A stretch of 64,000 nt of DNA from Tetragonia tetragonoides (lineage: Eukaryota; Streptophyta; Magnoliopsida; Caryophyllales; Aizoaceae), in contig CM076148.1 of the NCBI GenBank assembly GCA_038025085.1, positions 38,771,691 to 38,835,690 of the forward strand, in the 5' to 3' direction. Shown here one piece after another: positions 48,601 to 61,244 of this stretch. The position numbers were made by a program, and so were the translations under genes. Positions within the stretch are counted from its first letter, which is position 1. Every line of letters starts with the position of its first letter. The notes beneath the pieces are model-generated. The model ran no database searches. It was not told the origin of the DNA and saw only the letters and a list, made by a program, of their open reading frames with translations.

Positions 48601-49770
48601 TGGAGGAAGGAATTGATTATTTCACGTTTCCTGCCTGTGGATGCTGAGCGTATATTGTCGATCCCACTTAGTCTCAGGTTACCTGCTGATGCTACAATCT
48701 GGAGTTGGGATAAGAAAGGACTCTTCTCTGTGAAAAGTGTCTATCATGGGTTGATGTGTGAGAAGGGGCAAACAGATGTGGCTTCCTCTTCGTCTGCTCA
48801 CAGTTCCTTATGGAACAAAATTTGGTCTTGTCATGTCCTCCCGCGCACCAAGATGTTTCTTTGGCGTGCTAGTAACGAGGCTCTTCCTACAAGAGCGGGG
48901 TTACATAGACGTGTTGAAGCGATTGGGGAGGAGTGTAACTGGTGCCCTGGGGTGTTAGAGACTGGTCTCCACGCTCTTCGTGATTACCCACTTGCAAATG
49001 CAGCCTGGGAGATTAGTTAAATTGAGTTTGACAGTCGAGGTGCTAGTTCGTATCGTGACTTGATTGAGCTTGCTAATGAAAAATTAGATGAATCGAGCTT
49101 TAGACGTTTCTGTGTGTACAACTGGGCTATTTGGGATGCAAGAAACAAACGCATATTCGAAGGATTGAATTATGGGCCTAAGGATATCTCTATGTATGTT
49201 AACAAATTGCTGAATGAACTTGATCGTGATCAACTGGGTCCAAATAACCGCCTTCCTAGCAACAGCAGAAGCGTGACATGGGTGGCTCCTCCTACTAATC
49301 GTGTCAAGATAAATGTTGATGCGGGTAAGACGGGGAGTGGTGGTATCTCGATTGGCGTAATCTGCAGGGACTCTATGGGGCAACCTCTTGTTGGCATGAC
49401 AATGAACCTGGTTGAAGATTGGAGTGTTGACATAGCAGAGGCAAGGGCTGTGGTGTGTGGTCTGCAGCTTGCAATTGCGCATGTGTATGACGATGTGATG
49501 ATAGAAATGGATAGCCAAGTTGTTTTTAATGCTTTGTCTAAAATTAGGAGTAGTTCTAGTTGTCTTTCCCTTATTCTAGATGACGCTCATTTTCTTGTTG
49601 GTAGTCTTAGTAGTGTGTCGTGGTCCTTTGTTAATCGTGAAGGTAACAAGGTAGCCCATGAGTTAGCACATGTGCAACTGTGGTCTGTAGGGTGTCGGTT
49701 TTGGGATGTGTCTTTCCCAACCAACGTTGTTGTAGCTCTTTCGAAAGATGTCGAAACTTTAATGGAATGA
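45689..49770 (+). pseudogene. LINE ORF2: endonuclease, reverse transcriptase, RNase H
   Basis: Starts at an ATG at 45689. The AP-endonuclease-like domain has LNCRGLGN, SETKL and GDFNEI. A frameshift near 46130 moves to the main frame, which runs to 49020. Reverse transcriptase shows FRPISLYNV, KLDMAKAYDR (about 47407-47436), GLRQGDPISPYLF (about 47581) and FADD at 47728-47739. A zf-RVT region follows. A stop at 49018-49020 separates the RNase H part (49060-49770), which keeps NVDAG, EARA, MDSQ and the NKVAHELA box. The protein would nick target DNA and copy LINE RNA onto it. The catalytic boxes are intact, but the frameshift and stop make this copy defective. Confidence 0.93.
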
Positions 49771-49859
49771 TCGTCGGTCGATCTTTCACTCAAAAAAAAA
49801 ACTTTACACTAATAATACACTCCAATTTAGTGAACTAATACTTACTCCAATTATCCAAT

Positions 49860-50115
49860 ATCACTTACTCCATTCTCCTAAAATTACTCCAGGTTACAAA
49901 GGTTACTTACTCCATTTCTCCTAAAATTATTCCAGGTTACAAAAGTTACTTACTCCATTTCTCCTAAAATTACTCCAGGTATATAAAGTTTACTTACTCC
50001 AGGTTATAAAGCTTACTTACTCACTTCTTCTAAAATTACTCCAGATCATAAAGATTACTTAATCTATTTCTCCTAAAATTACTTAGATGATAAAGTTTAC
50101 TTACTCCAATTCATA
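49860..50115. repeat. ~45-bp minisatellite, about 6 units
   Basis: Tandem degenerate copies of ACTTACTCCATTTCTCCTAA followed by AATTACTCCAGGTTACAAAG-like sequence, directly beyond the 3' target duplication of the large LINE. Non-coding. Confidence 0.85.
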
Positions 50116-50169
50116 AGAAATAACTTATACAATTTCTTTTTCTTTAGAAAGTACTTACACAATTTCAAC

Positions 50170-51545
50170 TCTTTATTCTTAAAAAAAAAAAAAAGGCACC
50201 AGCACTCCATAGCAAAAATGATAGCAGATCCAGCATTTAGCAATGTCAAAGTTCTTACCAGCAAATCTCTCAAACCTATTTGAAAGGAAAATTTACATTT
50301 ACTATTTCAAACAAAATCGAGGAAGAAAGAGAAAACCCTAATTCTATTAGTGTCACTAGTAACTAGAGCAAAGCAAGGTTGAGCAAAAATTGTCAAATTA
50401 GAACCAAAATTTGGATTTTCGGTATGTTTTTCAAGTGGCGCAAGGTGTAATAGCCTTATAGAAGAAGTGAGAGAATTATTTTCAAATTTAATGTTGATTG
50501 TGTGAGAAAATGCAATAGAAGGAGAAAATGAGAACCAAAAACATAGTACTTCTTTCCTACAGATGGAAGAGAATGGATAATGGAGTACTAGATGGAGGGA
50601 GATAAGTAAAGGATGGAGAAGGAAATGAAAATGGAAGAAAAGGGAAATCGAAGAAAAGGGGCTGAGGAAGAAGGAATAGAGAAGGAAATTAGGCCCCTTG
50701 GTGTTGTTTTACCCATTCAATAGGTTACTGGTAAAAAGAGAGAATGCATATGGACATATGGATTAGATTGCACTTTTGTAAATCAACGGTTCCCATTCAT
50801 GTTCTGGACCGTCCCTTTATGGACAGAAGAAATTTCCATGCTTATGGGTTGTTTATACTTTATTGGGTTCTGTAAAAGGTACAGGGAAATGAAAGAAAAG
50901 AATGCAATAAAAATTAGGAAGATTTTGGAGTTGATTTTTTTGTTGTAAAGATAAAAAAAGTTACATTTTGGCTTTGATGATGATATCTTGCAATGTCTAC
51001 TGTCTAGTTCATGTAGATCATTTGGATGTTCACTTTTTTTTTTCCATCTGATTTAACTTGATTTAAAGGATTTTACAGGGTGGTTATGCTTCTTATTTTG
51101 AATGTTGTTAATTTTATTCTGTGAATGTAGGACTTACTAATCATTCAATTAATTAGCTTTGTCAATGTTGTTAATGAAAAGAGATATCCGTGTTCGAAAT
51201 AAAAGATGTGAGACAATAAGAATATGTAGCGAGAATATGTTAATCTGATAAGTTAGTAGGAATTGTTATGAATTTAAACTACCAGTCAATTAGATCAGTT
51301 TCTATTGCACACTTGCTGTATATGGTGTTGTAGATTGATTATTAGCATCTAGATTTTTACCATTGATTATGAAGGCCAAGTGCACCTCCGGACCTCCCTA
51401 AACCCCGCCCTATTGCCATTATCTTCCGTTGTTGTTTTGTTGTTGTTATTGCCTATTGGTTTTAAGCTCTTTACAACTTGTTTAGTGTTCAGAGTAAACT
51501 GTTATTTGGAAAACTATCTAAAAGGGGACGAAGTATTGTATAAAC
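50170..51545. other. Intergenic, no supported gene
   Basis: Mixed AT-rich sequence with an A-run at 50178 and an agaaggaa-rich stretch at 50520-50700. No exon or bounded transposon recognised. Confidence 0.5.
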
Positions 51546-51562
51546 AAATAGACGAGACACTT

Positions 51563-52036
51563 ATTTTGAATGTTGAGAGATTGTGGAGATCTCCGCGTTT
51601 GTCGGAGGGACGTCGAATTATATTGTTAGGTTCGGTTTGATGAATCAAGAAGACAAGTTCAATCTACTATGGCAAGGGGTTTTGTTCTTCCAAATAACTG
51701 CAGCACGTTTCGTGCTTACCTCCGATCGTAGGGAAAAGGCGGTGGCCTCCCGTTTACTGTATAGCAAATTTTTTGCTATATCAGGGCATTGTCAATTATC
51801 GATGAAGCTGATCAAGACGCCGATTTCTAACAGTGATGTTTGGATTGGTAGTCACTTATCGACGAAGCTGATTAAGACACCGATTTCAAGCAGTGATAGT
51901 GAAAATCATATTCATCTTGTTATATTAGATTTATACTTGGTTATGTTAGATTTAGATTTGTTTAGAGATATTCACCGTTGTAGATGCCGGATGGCTTTTC
52001 ATGAATGAATGAATTCTCTTTCCTTCAAAAAAAATA
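51563..52036 (+). mobile_element. Short non-LTR retro-insert with 17-bp TSD
   Basis: Flanked by AAATAGACGAGACACTT (51546-51562) and AAATAGACGAGACCCTT (52037-52053), one mismatch. It ends in TTTCCTTC plus an A tail, like the 3' UTR of a LINE truncated at its 5' end. An open frame (51583-52008) has no recognised domain. It contains an imperfect ~60-bp direct repeat built on AAGCTGATCAAGACGCCGAT. It could instead be a retrocopy of some mRNA. Confidence 0.7.
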
Positions 52037-52053
52037 AAATAGACGAGACCCTT

Positions 52054-54281
52054 TTCTTCCCAAGTTCTAACTTATATTTTCATTGCTTTAAATTGATTAA
52101 TAACAGATACTACTTTATTATTGTGACTCAAATTGTAACTTGTAACCATTCATAGTGACTAATTAATTAAGATGTAGGATATAATATATAATGCATGTTC
52201 AACAATGTACACATTTGGGATTTTTCAATCGTTTGGCTACTTTGACATCCTTCTTGTTCCTTCTTTTTTCTACATTTGAGCTCTCCTTGACTTGTTTAAT
52301 GCACCGATCGAGTAAACCTGTTTTGTTCCTTTTGGCCATTTAGTGTGTTCACTGAAGTTTTTATGCATCTTTAATGTAATGGTACATATATAATTTTGAA
52401 GATTTCTTATTAGGCATTTGGTCTAGTCACCAAATTTCGATGTGATGGAGCAAATGACTACTAATTAGTGTGAACTTTTAATACATAAGTGTTTCTGTAT
52501 CTTTTTTAATAATGTGAAACAATAATTTTCTGTATTAAATTATCTAAAGAAGAAGCGTAACAATTACTGGACTTGAAAAAAATGAAAAATTTGTACTGAT
52601 ATTGTCTCTGTATTTTTGATGTCATGGTGTAGCAATTAGAGTGTCATTTGTACTGGTTAGTATTCCATATACTCCAAGTCAAAGACATTGGTTGTGCTTT
52701 CATGCTTCATTCTTTGTGTCTAGTCACTAGTGGATGTTACACATATTTGTACATCATGTTAAAGCTGATCGAATGTTCTCGATCATTGTCTGATCTTTGA
52801 TGTAGATGCAAAGTGTTATGACTAGGTGTTTCACAGAAAAGAGACTTGTTTGAGATTTTCACAATGCCTTGATTTCTTTAGAGAATTCTCTCTTTAGTAA
52901 CTTGTGCAGATATGTGTGGCCGGTCTTTCTGGCTAAGAGGTCAGCATGTTTTTAACTTTTTATAAGATAGTTTTTTTTTTTTGAGTCAACATAAAAATTT
53001 TGTGTGTGGTGGGTACAATACTAATACTCACATCAGCATGTAAGGTGAGTAGGTGATAAGTTGGAGGTCAGCATGGTGCCAAAATTATAGAGTAATGTTT
53101 TTTCAGAACATCAGCTTAAAATTTTAATAAATTAAAAACTTTTAAGTACATGTTAAAAGACGAAAGGATGAAAGTACGCTGCAAAATTGGTTTTGGAATA
53201 GTAATATTACAAAATGTATAGTTAAGATCTAGAAAGATGCAAGCAAAATGTTTTAAGTAAACACTAGCTAATTTTTGTTTGAAGGGATCAAAACACATAC
53301 AAGTTCTATGTAAAGTTTATTTTGGATACTTATTGCTCCCTCCATCCCACTTATATCTTCTCATTTAATTTTTCTTTTGTTGTGGAGTTAAACTTTACCA
53401 ATTTTGATTATTAATTTGTGAAAAATATACGAAAATTTACAAGATGAAATTACTCGTTTTTAGATTCAACTTAGATTATATTTGTACAATATCAATTATT
53501 TAATAATTTTTATATTTATATAGTTAAAGTTATTATTGGTCAAAGTGTTGTCTTTGCAGACAGTGTCAAAACTAAATGGGAAGATATAATTGGGATAGAG
53601 GGACTAGTATATTAGGAGATTCTATTAAATTTATTTTAAATAAGAGAGTATGAAAGTACAAAGTAAAATCAGAGGTATTAACTTTCCTGAATTTTCCATA
53701 TATATTCAGCTCCCTTGCTAATATAGCTAACTTTCTCCTACTTTTTCTCTTTGGTTCCTACTTCCTAATATAGTTAAGTGATAACACAAATCTTGCTTTT
53801 TTGCTTAAACACCCCTTGTTTTGTGTAGCCTTAATTTTAACTCCTATGATATGATATGATATGACAATTAAAGTCTTTGACAGTGTGGCAATTGCCACAT
53901 CATAGAGACACACTATTTTATTGTCTCCAATAGAAATCTTTAGCATTGTCCAATTACAGAAATTAGTCAACAATAACATTTAATGTCATCCAAACAATCA
54001 TCACCAGCGTCATATTTGTGTCTAGTGGATGTCACACATATTTGTAGATCATTTTAAAGCTGAATGTTCTCATTTTCTGACCTTCTGACGAGGTACATGC
54101 GAAGTGCTTTTCATTTTATTTTTATTTAAGCTGAATCATTCAAGTTAATTTTTCACATGTTAAATTACATAATGCCTTGATTTCATTCTTTAGAGAATTC
54201 TCTCATCGTAACTTGTGCAGATATGTGTGGCCGGGGATTTCTATTGGGGATGGTGCATAATTCCAAATTAAATTTACTTTG
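52054..54281. other. Intergenic with a diverged local duplication
   Basis: No gene recognised. A stretch at about 52720-52935 recurs at about 54010-54235, with the shared words GTGGATGT-ACACATATTTGT and AACTTGTGCAGATATGTGTG. Around 53960-54010 is a piece also found at 32480 and 55020 (CATCCAAACAATCATCACCA), so parts of the large duplicated block have been copied more than once. Confidence 0.55.
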
Positions 54282-54692
54282 ATTTTGCTTGCTTATCTTG
54301 CATGGTTTGGTAAGGGGGCAAAAAGCACTTGGAAAACTCCAAAACGATAAAAATAACTTATAGATATCAAGTCAATCTAAGGAAATATCAAGGTTTTATT
54401 TGCAAGATCAATGATTGGTCGAGGAATTACAGAAAGTAATAAGTAATTAAATTATAACCTCCAGACTTGTGCTCAAGGTAATTACAGGTAGACTTGACAA
54501 AGCTAATCCAGATACAAACTGAAATACCTCACCCAATACCCGATTTTGACCCGAATATTAAACCCAAAGGTCAACGAAAACTGGAAGTCAACCTGATCGA
54601 AACCTAACTCGACTTGAAACCGATCTGATCCGAAAAGACTCAAAGTGAACCGACCAGAATGCGACCAAACAATAATGATCCGAACCCAAATC
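54282..54692 (+). repeat. Segmental duplication, copy B part 1
   Basis: Collinear counterpart of 28605-29035. It is followed directly by part 2: the ~2.9 kb found between the two parts in copy A is absent here. Confidence 0.65.
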
Positions 54693-55114
54693 GAACGTTG
54701 TAAGCATGTGACTCATTTAACTCTAAACTAGTAATAAATTTTACTAATTGGGCCTTAATCAAATGAACAAATACATGATAATCAAATAAAAAATTAAATA
54801 AAGTGAGTACATATTAGTCGAGTGCAGGGATCAACCCAAATAAGAGGGGATCACAATCTGTACCATCGAAATATATTAAAGTTAAATTAATTTGATAGCG
54901 TAAAATATAGCATCTAAACAAATTAAAGATTATCAACCCTACAAGACTACAACGAAAAGTTAACATTCAAGACAATGATGATACAAGTGACATACATATA
55001 CGTTACACAAATTAATCAGCAATAATATTTGATGTCACCCAAACAATCATCACCAGCATCATATTCCTCATCATCTAATTCTTCTTCGGTGGCATTCCTA
55101 TATCCAAATATATA

Positions 55115-55374
55115 TAGCATGTTTGATAGAGTTTATACGGTCAGTTCAGTTCAGGTATTTTAATTTAGTGATTTTAAATTAAGTTAAATGATGTGCAGTT
55201 CAGTTCAGTGATGTTGAGTTCAGAAACGTACTTTTTGTCTCACATATCAAGTTGTGTTCAATTCAGTGTAGTTATGTCCAATTCAGTTCAATAGTGTCCA
55301 GTTTATTGATGTTGAATTCAGTTCAGTTCAGTTTAGTTTAATTCTGATAAGTTCAGCTCTAACAAACGCACCCA
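55115..55374. mobile_element. ttcag-rich MITE (copy B counterpart)
   Basis: Homologous to 32578-32838, with the same ends and interior, so it was inserted before the block duplicated. Confidence 0.55.
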
Positions 55375-55639
55375 TAGATACAAAAAAAAAATACGACTCA
55401 AATTCAAAAAAACAAAGTGCGTCTCCGACTCCGTATAAATCTGAATCCAATTAGTGAGCGGTTAGATTTAAATATGTAGACTATGATCCAAATATGATCC
55501 ATTGCCTTCCGTACTCCCCACCAATAAGATTAGTAAAAAATCAAATCGGTTAGAATTAGTAGAAAAGAAGGCACCTTAATCACAATATCACAATTATATT
55601 CTTTTCGTTTGACATTCACTTAGACTTAAGTTATTGAAA

Positions 55640-57495
55640 CTAGTTTTAACTCCATGCTTCGCACGAACTCGTTAATATCTCTCAAAAATAAAGATAACTT
55701 TCTAAGTGATATCTCATGTCTGTTTTATACCGCACAACTACTTCTACATTTGACTTCATTTTTTTTTTGTATGAAATATCTTTTTAAATCGATCTACATC
55801 TAAAATAAAATGCATGTAAAAGAGATAATGCATCTAAATTATTTTATTTTTTAATATAAAAATATGTGATAAATCCAACTTATGATAACGCATTTATGGG
55901 TGACACTTAGATAATAGGTTGTTAGGTTATGTGGCAAGTTTTGCTTATGTTGCACCTTAGGTGTCATTGTCACACGAATTTGGGCCTGTATGTGGCATCC
56001 TACGCGTGTCCAACCCACGTGAATTGAACTTGGATGATCATGTTGGACTTGGATGATATATGTTAAGTTATGTGGCAAAGTTGTTCACATGTAGCGTCTA
56101 CGTGTCATTTCACACGAACATTCCCTCTTATGTGGCATTTACATGTTATCACCGCACCCAAAGGACCCAATTTGTATAGGGCATATATATCTCATATTAA
56201 ACTTTTTGCAAATCCAATCCATTGAAGTCGGATTTATAATTTTTTAACTTAGGTAACTAAAATTATTTTTGTTTTGTGATATAAAAATATGCTAATAAAT
56301 ATGTAATAAAGCCAACTAATAATAAGACATTGATGGGTGACACTTGGATGATGATAAGTTGTTAGGTTATGTGGCAAGTTTTGCTTGCGTGGCGACTTAG
56401 GTGTCATCGTCACACGGCTTTGGGCCTCTACGTGGCGCCCAACGTGTCATGCCCACACAAATTTGGGCGCTTATGTGGCATCCCACGTGGTGTGCCCACA
56501 TAAAATCGACTGACTTTTATATCACCACTCGAGTTAGGACCCAATTTTAGTGTGATACTCAATTAATGTATTTCAAATATATGGTTATTCTTCGTATTTT
56601 ATCCTTAACCTCTATAAAACTTTTCCTAAAAGATGTCAAACTTTATAAGCTTATATATAAGATATATACATCTCATTTTGAAGTATTTTTCATTTTTAAT
56701 GCAATGACGTAAAATTTGGATTTTTTTACAATTGCGTGACCAAAGTTATTTTATCTTCTAATTGGAAATAAATATGCTAATAAATATAGATGTTATATTT
56801 AGTTACTATATTAATGTAATGAATAAAGATACATTTGTTAGTTACACTTGTATGACTTGCTTATGTAGCCGCTTAGGTATCATCACCATACGAAATTGGG
56901 TCTCCAAGGTAGCGGCCTACATGGTGGGCCCACACGAAATTGACTCAACTTTATGTAGTTTTGAAATAATATACAAATAAATATATGATAATGTGGAGTA
57001 ATAATGACTTTGGGACAACTCAATGATGATTTGTTAGGATGTGTGGCAAAATTGTGCATGTGTCATGGTCACATGAACATTCTCTCTTATGTGGCGTCCC
57101 ACGTGTAATCACCGCACGAAAAAAAAACTTTTATAGGACATATATATCTCATTTTGAATTATTCTTCAAATCCAATACAAAGGAGTAAGATTCAATTTTT
57201 TTTTAAGTTACGTAACTAAAGTTATTTTATTTTTAATTTGAGAATATGATAATAAATATGTAATTAAATCAAACAATGATTAGGCATTAATGGCAGATGA
57301 TGTGTTATACTATGTGGCGTGCATGTTCTTACGTGTCATCATTATATGAAAGAGCTGCTTGCGTGGCATCACACGTGTCGTCCTCACACGATTAAGGCCT
57401 CTGCTTGGCATCCCACGTGTCGTGGTCACACGAAATAGACTCACGTGTGATGACTGAATTATGACTGAATAGACTCACGATATATATATATATGA
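55640..57495 (-). mobile_element. Helitron in copy B with defined empty sites
   Basis: On the minus strand it begins TC (57495) and ends in a weak hairpin followed by TTAAAACTAG (55640), next to a host T (an A on the plus strand at 55639). The uninterrupted target is visible twice, at 33092/33093 and 34964/34965, showing insertion between A and T without target duplication; the host T at the right junction has mutated to C. The interior consists of about five diverged modules (starts near 55859, 56285, 56767, 56965 and 57242), each with TGTTAGGTTATGTGGCAAG-like and CCACGTGTC-like words. No protein is encoded. Confidence 0.8.
56016..57447. promoter_or_regulatory. Cluster of six CACGTG G-boxes
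   Basis: CACGTG occurs at 56016, 56484, 57100, 57372, 57414 and 57442, several extended to ACGTGTC-like abscisic-acid-element cores, with more ACGTGT/GTGGCA words between. One such hexamer is expected about every 4 kb in random DNA, and less often in AT-rich DNA. The cluster arises from the repeated modules of the Helitron. Binding by bZIP/bHLH factors is inferred from motif identity only. Confidence 0.5.
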
Positions 57496-58754
57496 CTGAA
57501 TTAATTCAACCTTTATTTTTTTTTTTTGAGAAAAATGAACAAGTTAGAAGAATAGATTGAAATGAAAGTAGAAATTGTTCACTTGTTCATTTTTATGTGG
57601 TAGTACTCCGTATAATGTTTGGATGTAGTTGACCAGTGCAAAAAGCCCACACCCACTTCTCAGTTTCAACAGAGAGAAAGGAGAGAGAGGGAGAGAATCC
57701 TGAAACCAAGACATATTTTCTTCTCCCAACCAATAAGAATCAAACGAAATTAAGGTGTCCATTTCATCATTTTCTTCAAAAATTAGCTTCAAATCATAGT
57801 ATCTATATATTAGAGGCATTTTCTAACAGCAACGGACGCGTCCACCTAAGCGAGTCGCTAAAATAAAGCAATAAAAAAAAGAAATTAAATAATAAAAAAA
57901 CTAACCCATAAATGGAATATAGAATAAAATAGAATATCGAGTTATAGCAGTAAATTATTTGGAGTAACAAACTATAAGCGACAATTAACTTTTGTTTCAA
58001 ACTTCAAAAATTCAATTTTTTCACGCCAATCAAAAGAGCATGAAACGTTCTTTATAACAAGACCTAATTGTCCGCTCTTTTTTTTTTTTTGGTAAAACGG
58101 GAAAACAACACCCATTCATCAAAAGTTCTTAGAGTGACCCTAAATTAGCTTAAAAGTTTCAATTAGCCATGCACGGTGAGTCTTACTGACATTTTTCATT
58201 TTCAGATACATCCACCTAATAGGGCTTTAAGTGCTATGTCACTGTCACCTAAACAAGTCTCTAAAACTTAAAAATTAAAAGCATATAATTGGAAACTTAG
58301 TAGTATTTTCAAGGATATGATCATTTATAAAAGAAAAAAAGGGTAGATCTCACTCTTTGTAAAAAATAGGAATTCCACCCGTTGGAAGAAAATATAGCAA
58401 GGAAATATTTTATAGATTATCTATTCTAATTGGCAATACCATTGTTTGGTCAAACATTTGATGATAAGATCTTAACATACTTTGTGTGAAGACACCTTCC
58501 TTTTGCTAAACCCAACCCTAAGCATCAGTAGCATATTTTGAGTGAAGCATATATCTATTTCTATTTGCATTATTAGTCAATGTCTATTTGAGTAACGTTC
58601 TTATATGCCATCTTGCCTCAATATTATTCGTGATATGATACAATACTTCCTACCAATTTAACTATCACAAACTTATAGTCCTAAACTCCTAATCCCAAAA
58701 CTATAAGACATACTAATCTTCATAGCAAGACATTGATGATATCAAAATGATTAA

Positions 58755-59245
58755 TGGGTGTATTCTTTAAAGTTTATCCAATAAGTTAAGTTAAGTTGAG
58801 TTCAACACGGATCTTATTTCAATTTATGGTGCATTATTTAGAGTTGAACTTATCAGAATTGAACTGAACATAACTGAATTCAATATCACTAAAATGGACA
58901 CCAGTGAATTAATATGAACACCACAGAATTGAATTGAACACAACTTGAAATGTGAGACAAAAATATGCTTCTGAACTCAGCATAACTGAATTGAATTGAA
59001 CATCATTTAACTAAATTTGAAATCACTGAATTGACACCTGAACTGAACTAAACTTAAATAAACTAAACTGACTGTCAGCCCTAAAGAACGCACCATGCGA
59101 ATTTCAGTTTAGTTTAGTGATGTTTAGCTTCGTGGTGTTCAGTTCAAAAACAGTACATTTTGTTTCATTTTAATTATACGACTTTGAATTCAATTCAACC
59201 CAATCCTATTCAGTTCATTCCAGTTCAACCCTAAAGAACATACCC
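58755..59245. mobile_element. Composite ttcag-type MITEs
   Basis: The left end is GGGTGTATTCTTTAAAG. The right end (reverse complement) is GGGTATGTTCTTTAGGG. Another terminal motif, CCCTAAAGAACGCACC, occurs inside at about 59079-59094, so two related MITEs are probably joined or nested. TAA flanks are compatible with a 3-bp target. Confidence 0.55.
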
Positions 59246-59636
59246 TAAACTAATACATTCATACATTACTTAGTGTTTTCATAAGCGATAGTTATACTCT
59301 AATTATTATTTTTTTGGTGCTCATTTATACTGTGATTTTTGTTGAGATTAATTACAACTTTACATTAATCACAGACCATATTGCTCATGCATTATACAGT
59401 ATATGCTCTGTCGTGAGCAAGTAATATAGAAAATACAGTCATATTTCGATCAATCACTTGATGGCCATTTTCATTTGTGATTAACTATCATGATTCCTAC
59501 TTGCCACATTTTTAAAAGTTGGATTATAGTTCAATTCATCATTCTTTCCGTTTACTTATGCTAATGAGTTTTTTTTTTTTTTTGGATAAGAGCTAATGAG
59601 TTAATTTTTGAGATAAGCCGATGAGAATGGAGGTCC

Positions 59637-59760
<124 letters not shown>

Positions 59761-60897
59761 AAAGAGAATATTAGAATTATAGCAGTAAATCATTTAAGAC
59801 TTTAAGAGGTGTATAAGTTTTATGTTATGCTTCGAAAATTCAAACAACTTACACTAATGAAAAGAACGCGAAATAGACTTTAAAATAAGACCCATTTATC
59901 TTATATATTACGTATTGACATTTTGCAGGAGTATAGGGAGCGTCAATAAATTTTTCAATGACAGCATTGGGTTATATCACCTAACCGAGTCACTTAGGAA
60001 CGCACCACCTAAGCAAGCATATAAAATCCTAAAATAAAATATTTTTAAAGTTATATTTCAATTAGAAAATATAAGACAAAAATATAGTCACAACATTTTT
60101 TGTCTCCAAATACTAAATAGGAAATTATATTTTCATGGTTATTCTTTACAATAATTAACCTAACACATTTATGGGAAAAAAATCCTTCAAAAACAGAAGG
60201 AAAAAAAAAACTTTCACCGCATCATTATGCTACTCTCTCCCACTCAAAACCAATATCTTAATATTAAGTGAAAATAACAAGAAAGATAAGCTAGGTATAT
60301 GTTCAGTTTTAATCATTTTTAAAAGGGATTTGTCAATTTTACTAATAAAATATGTTCAATTTTAATGATAGATGAAACAACATTACCCCTAAAAAATAGG
60401 ACACAAAATCTTCTTTTGAAGATATAGAATCACACTACACCACCACCAACATAACCCCCCCCCCCCCAAACAAAAAAAGAAAAAAAAATGTGATAAACAA
60501 AAAAGTTTGAGATGTTATTTCTTTAATTTCAAGTTTTGGCTTATGAATTTTATAATATAGACAATCAACAACGGGCAGTTAGACAATCAACCAATGAATA
60601 CTAGAAAATAAATGTTATGTTCATTTAAAAGATATTTTGAGTTTGTATGGTAAAAATTAAAAAAAAACAATATTGAAATTGGTGATAAGAGTTAGAATTA
60701 TTCAATGTGCCCCATATAATGCATAATCATCCTATTAAATAGCATTAAGGATATTAGAATGATTATATTAATGCTTATTCATACATTACTAAATAATTTT
60801 TCATATATAACTGATAGTTTTACTTATGACTTTTGATCGATATGTTTATTTAACACGTTAAATTGACCACAAATGGTGTAACGAACGAACATACACC

Positions 60898-60900
<3 letters not shown>

Positions 60901-60990
<90 letters not shown>
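60901..60990. repeat. (TA)n microsatellite, about 45 units
   Basis: Ninety bases of uninterrupted TA, which give fortuitous Ile-Tyr repeat frames on the minus strand. Confidence 0.97.
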
Positions 60991-60995
<5 letters not shown>

Positions 60996-61244
60996 GGTAT
61001 TTTGTGACCGACCACATCGGACGCGTGCATCTTATTGAATCATCTAAGATTAGAACCAAAAGTGTTACCAATGCGAGCTACTAAGCTAAATAAATAACAA
61101 AAATATAATTAAGATATAACATCAGGTGAAAAGAATAAGTTATAATTATAAATTATAAAATTAAGGAGATATTTTCTGATGTTATTAAGTTGTAATATCA
61201 GGTATTTTGTAGTTTTTAAGGTGAAAACAACAGACCTTAAGGTC

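Larger units (their letters stand above)
38124..49804 (+). mobile_element. Near full-length L1-type LINE, split by two nested elements
   Basis: Flanked by TACACTAATAATA (38111-38123 and 49805-49817), extendable to about 18 bp with one mismatch. It has a 5' leader, ORF1, ORF2 with a C-terminal RNase H, and an A tail near 49791-49801. Without the Ty3/gypsy insertion (38914-44367 including one TSD) and the hAT MITE (44747-45224) it is about 5.7 kb, a usual size for plant L1 elements. Both ORFs are interrupted by mutations as well as by the nested elements, so it is not autonomous now. Confidence 0.9.

Noticed and set aside
49860..50115. Regularly spaced repeats suggestive of a CRISPR array
   Set aside because: Units are directly tandem and degenerate, without unique spacers, and the genome is a plant; it is a minisatellite.
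60824..61071. Open frames with Ile-Tyr repeats
   Set aside because: They are translations of the TA microsatellite.
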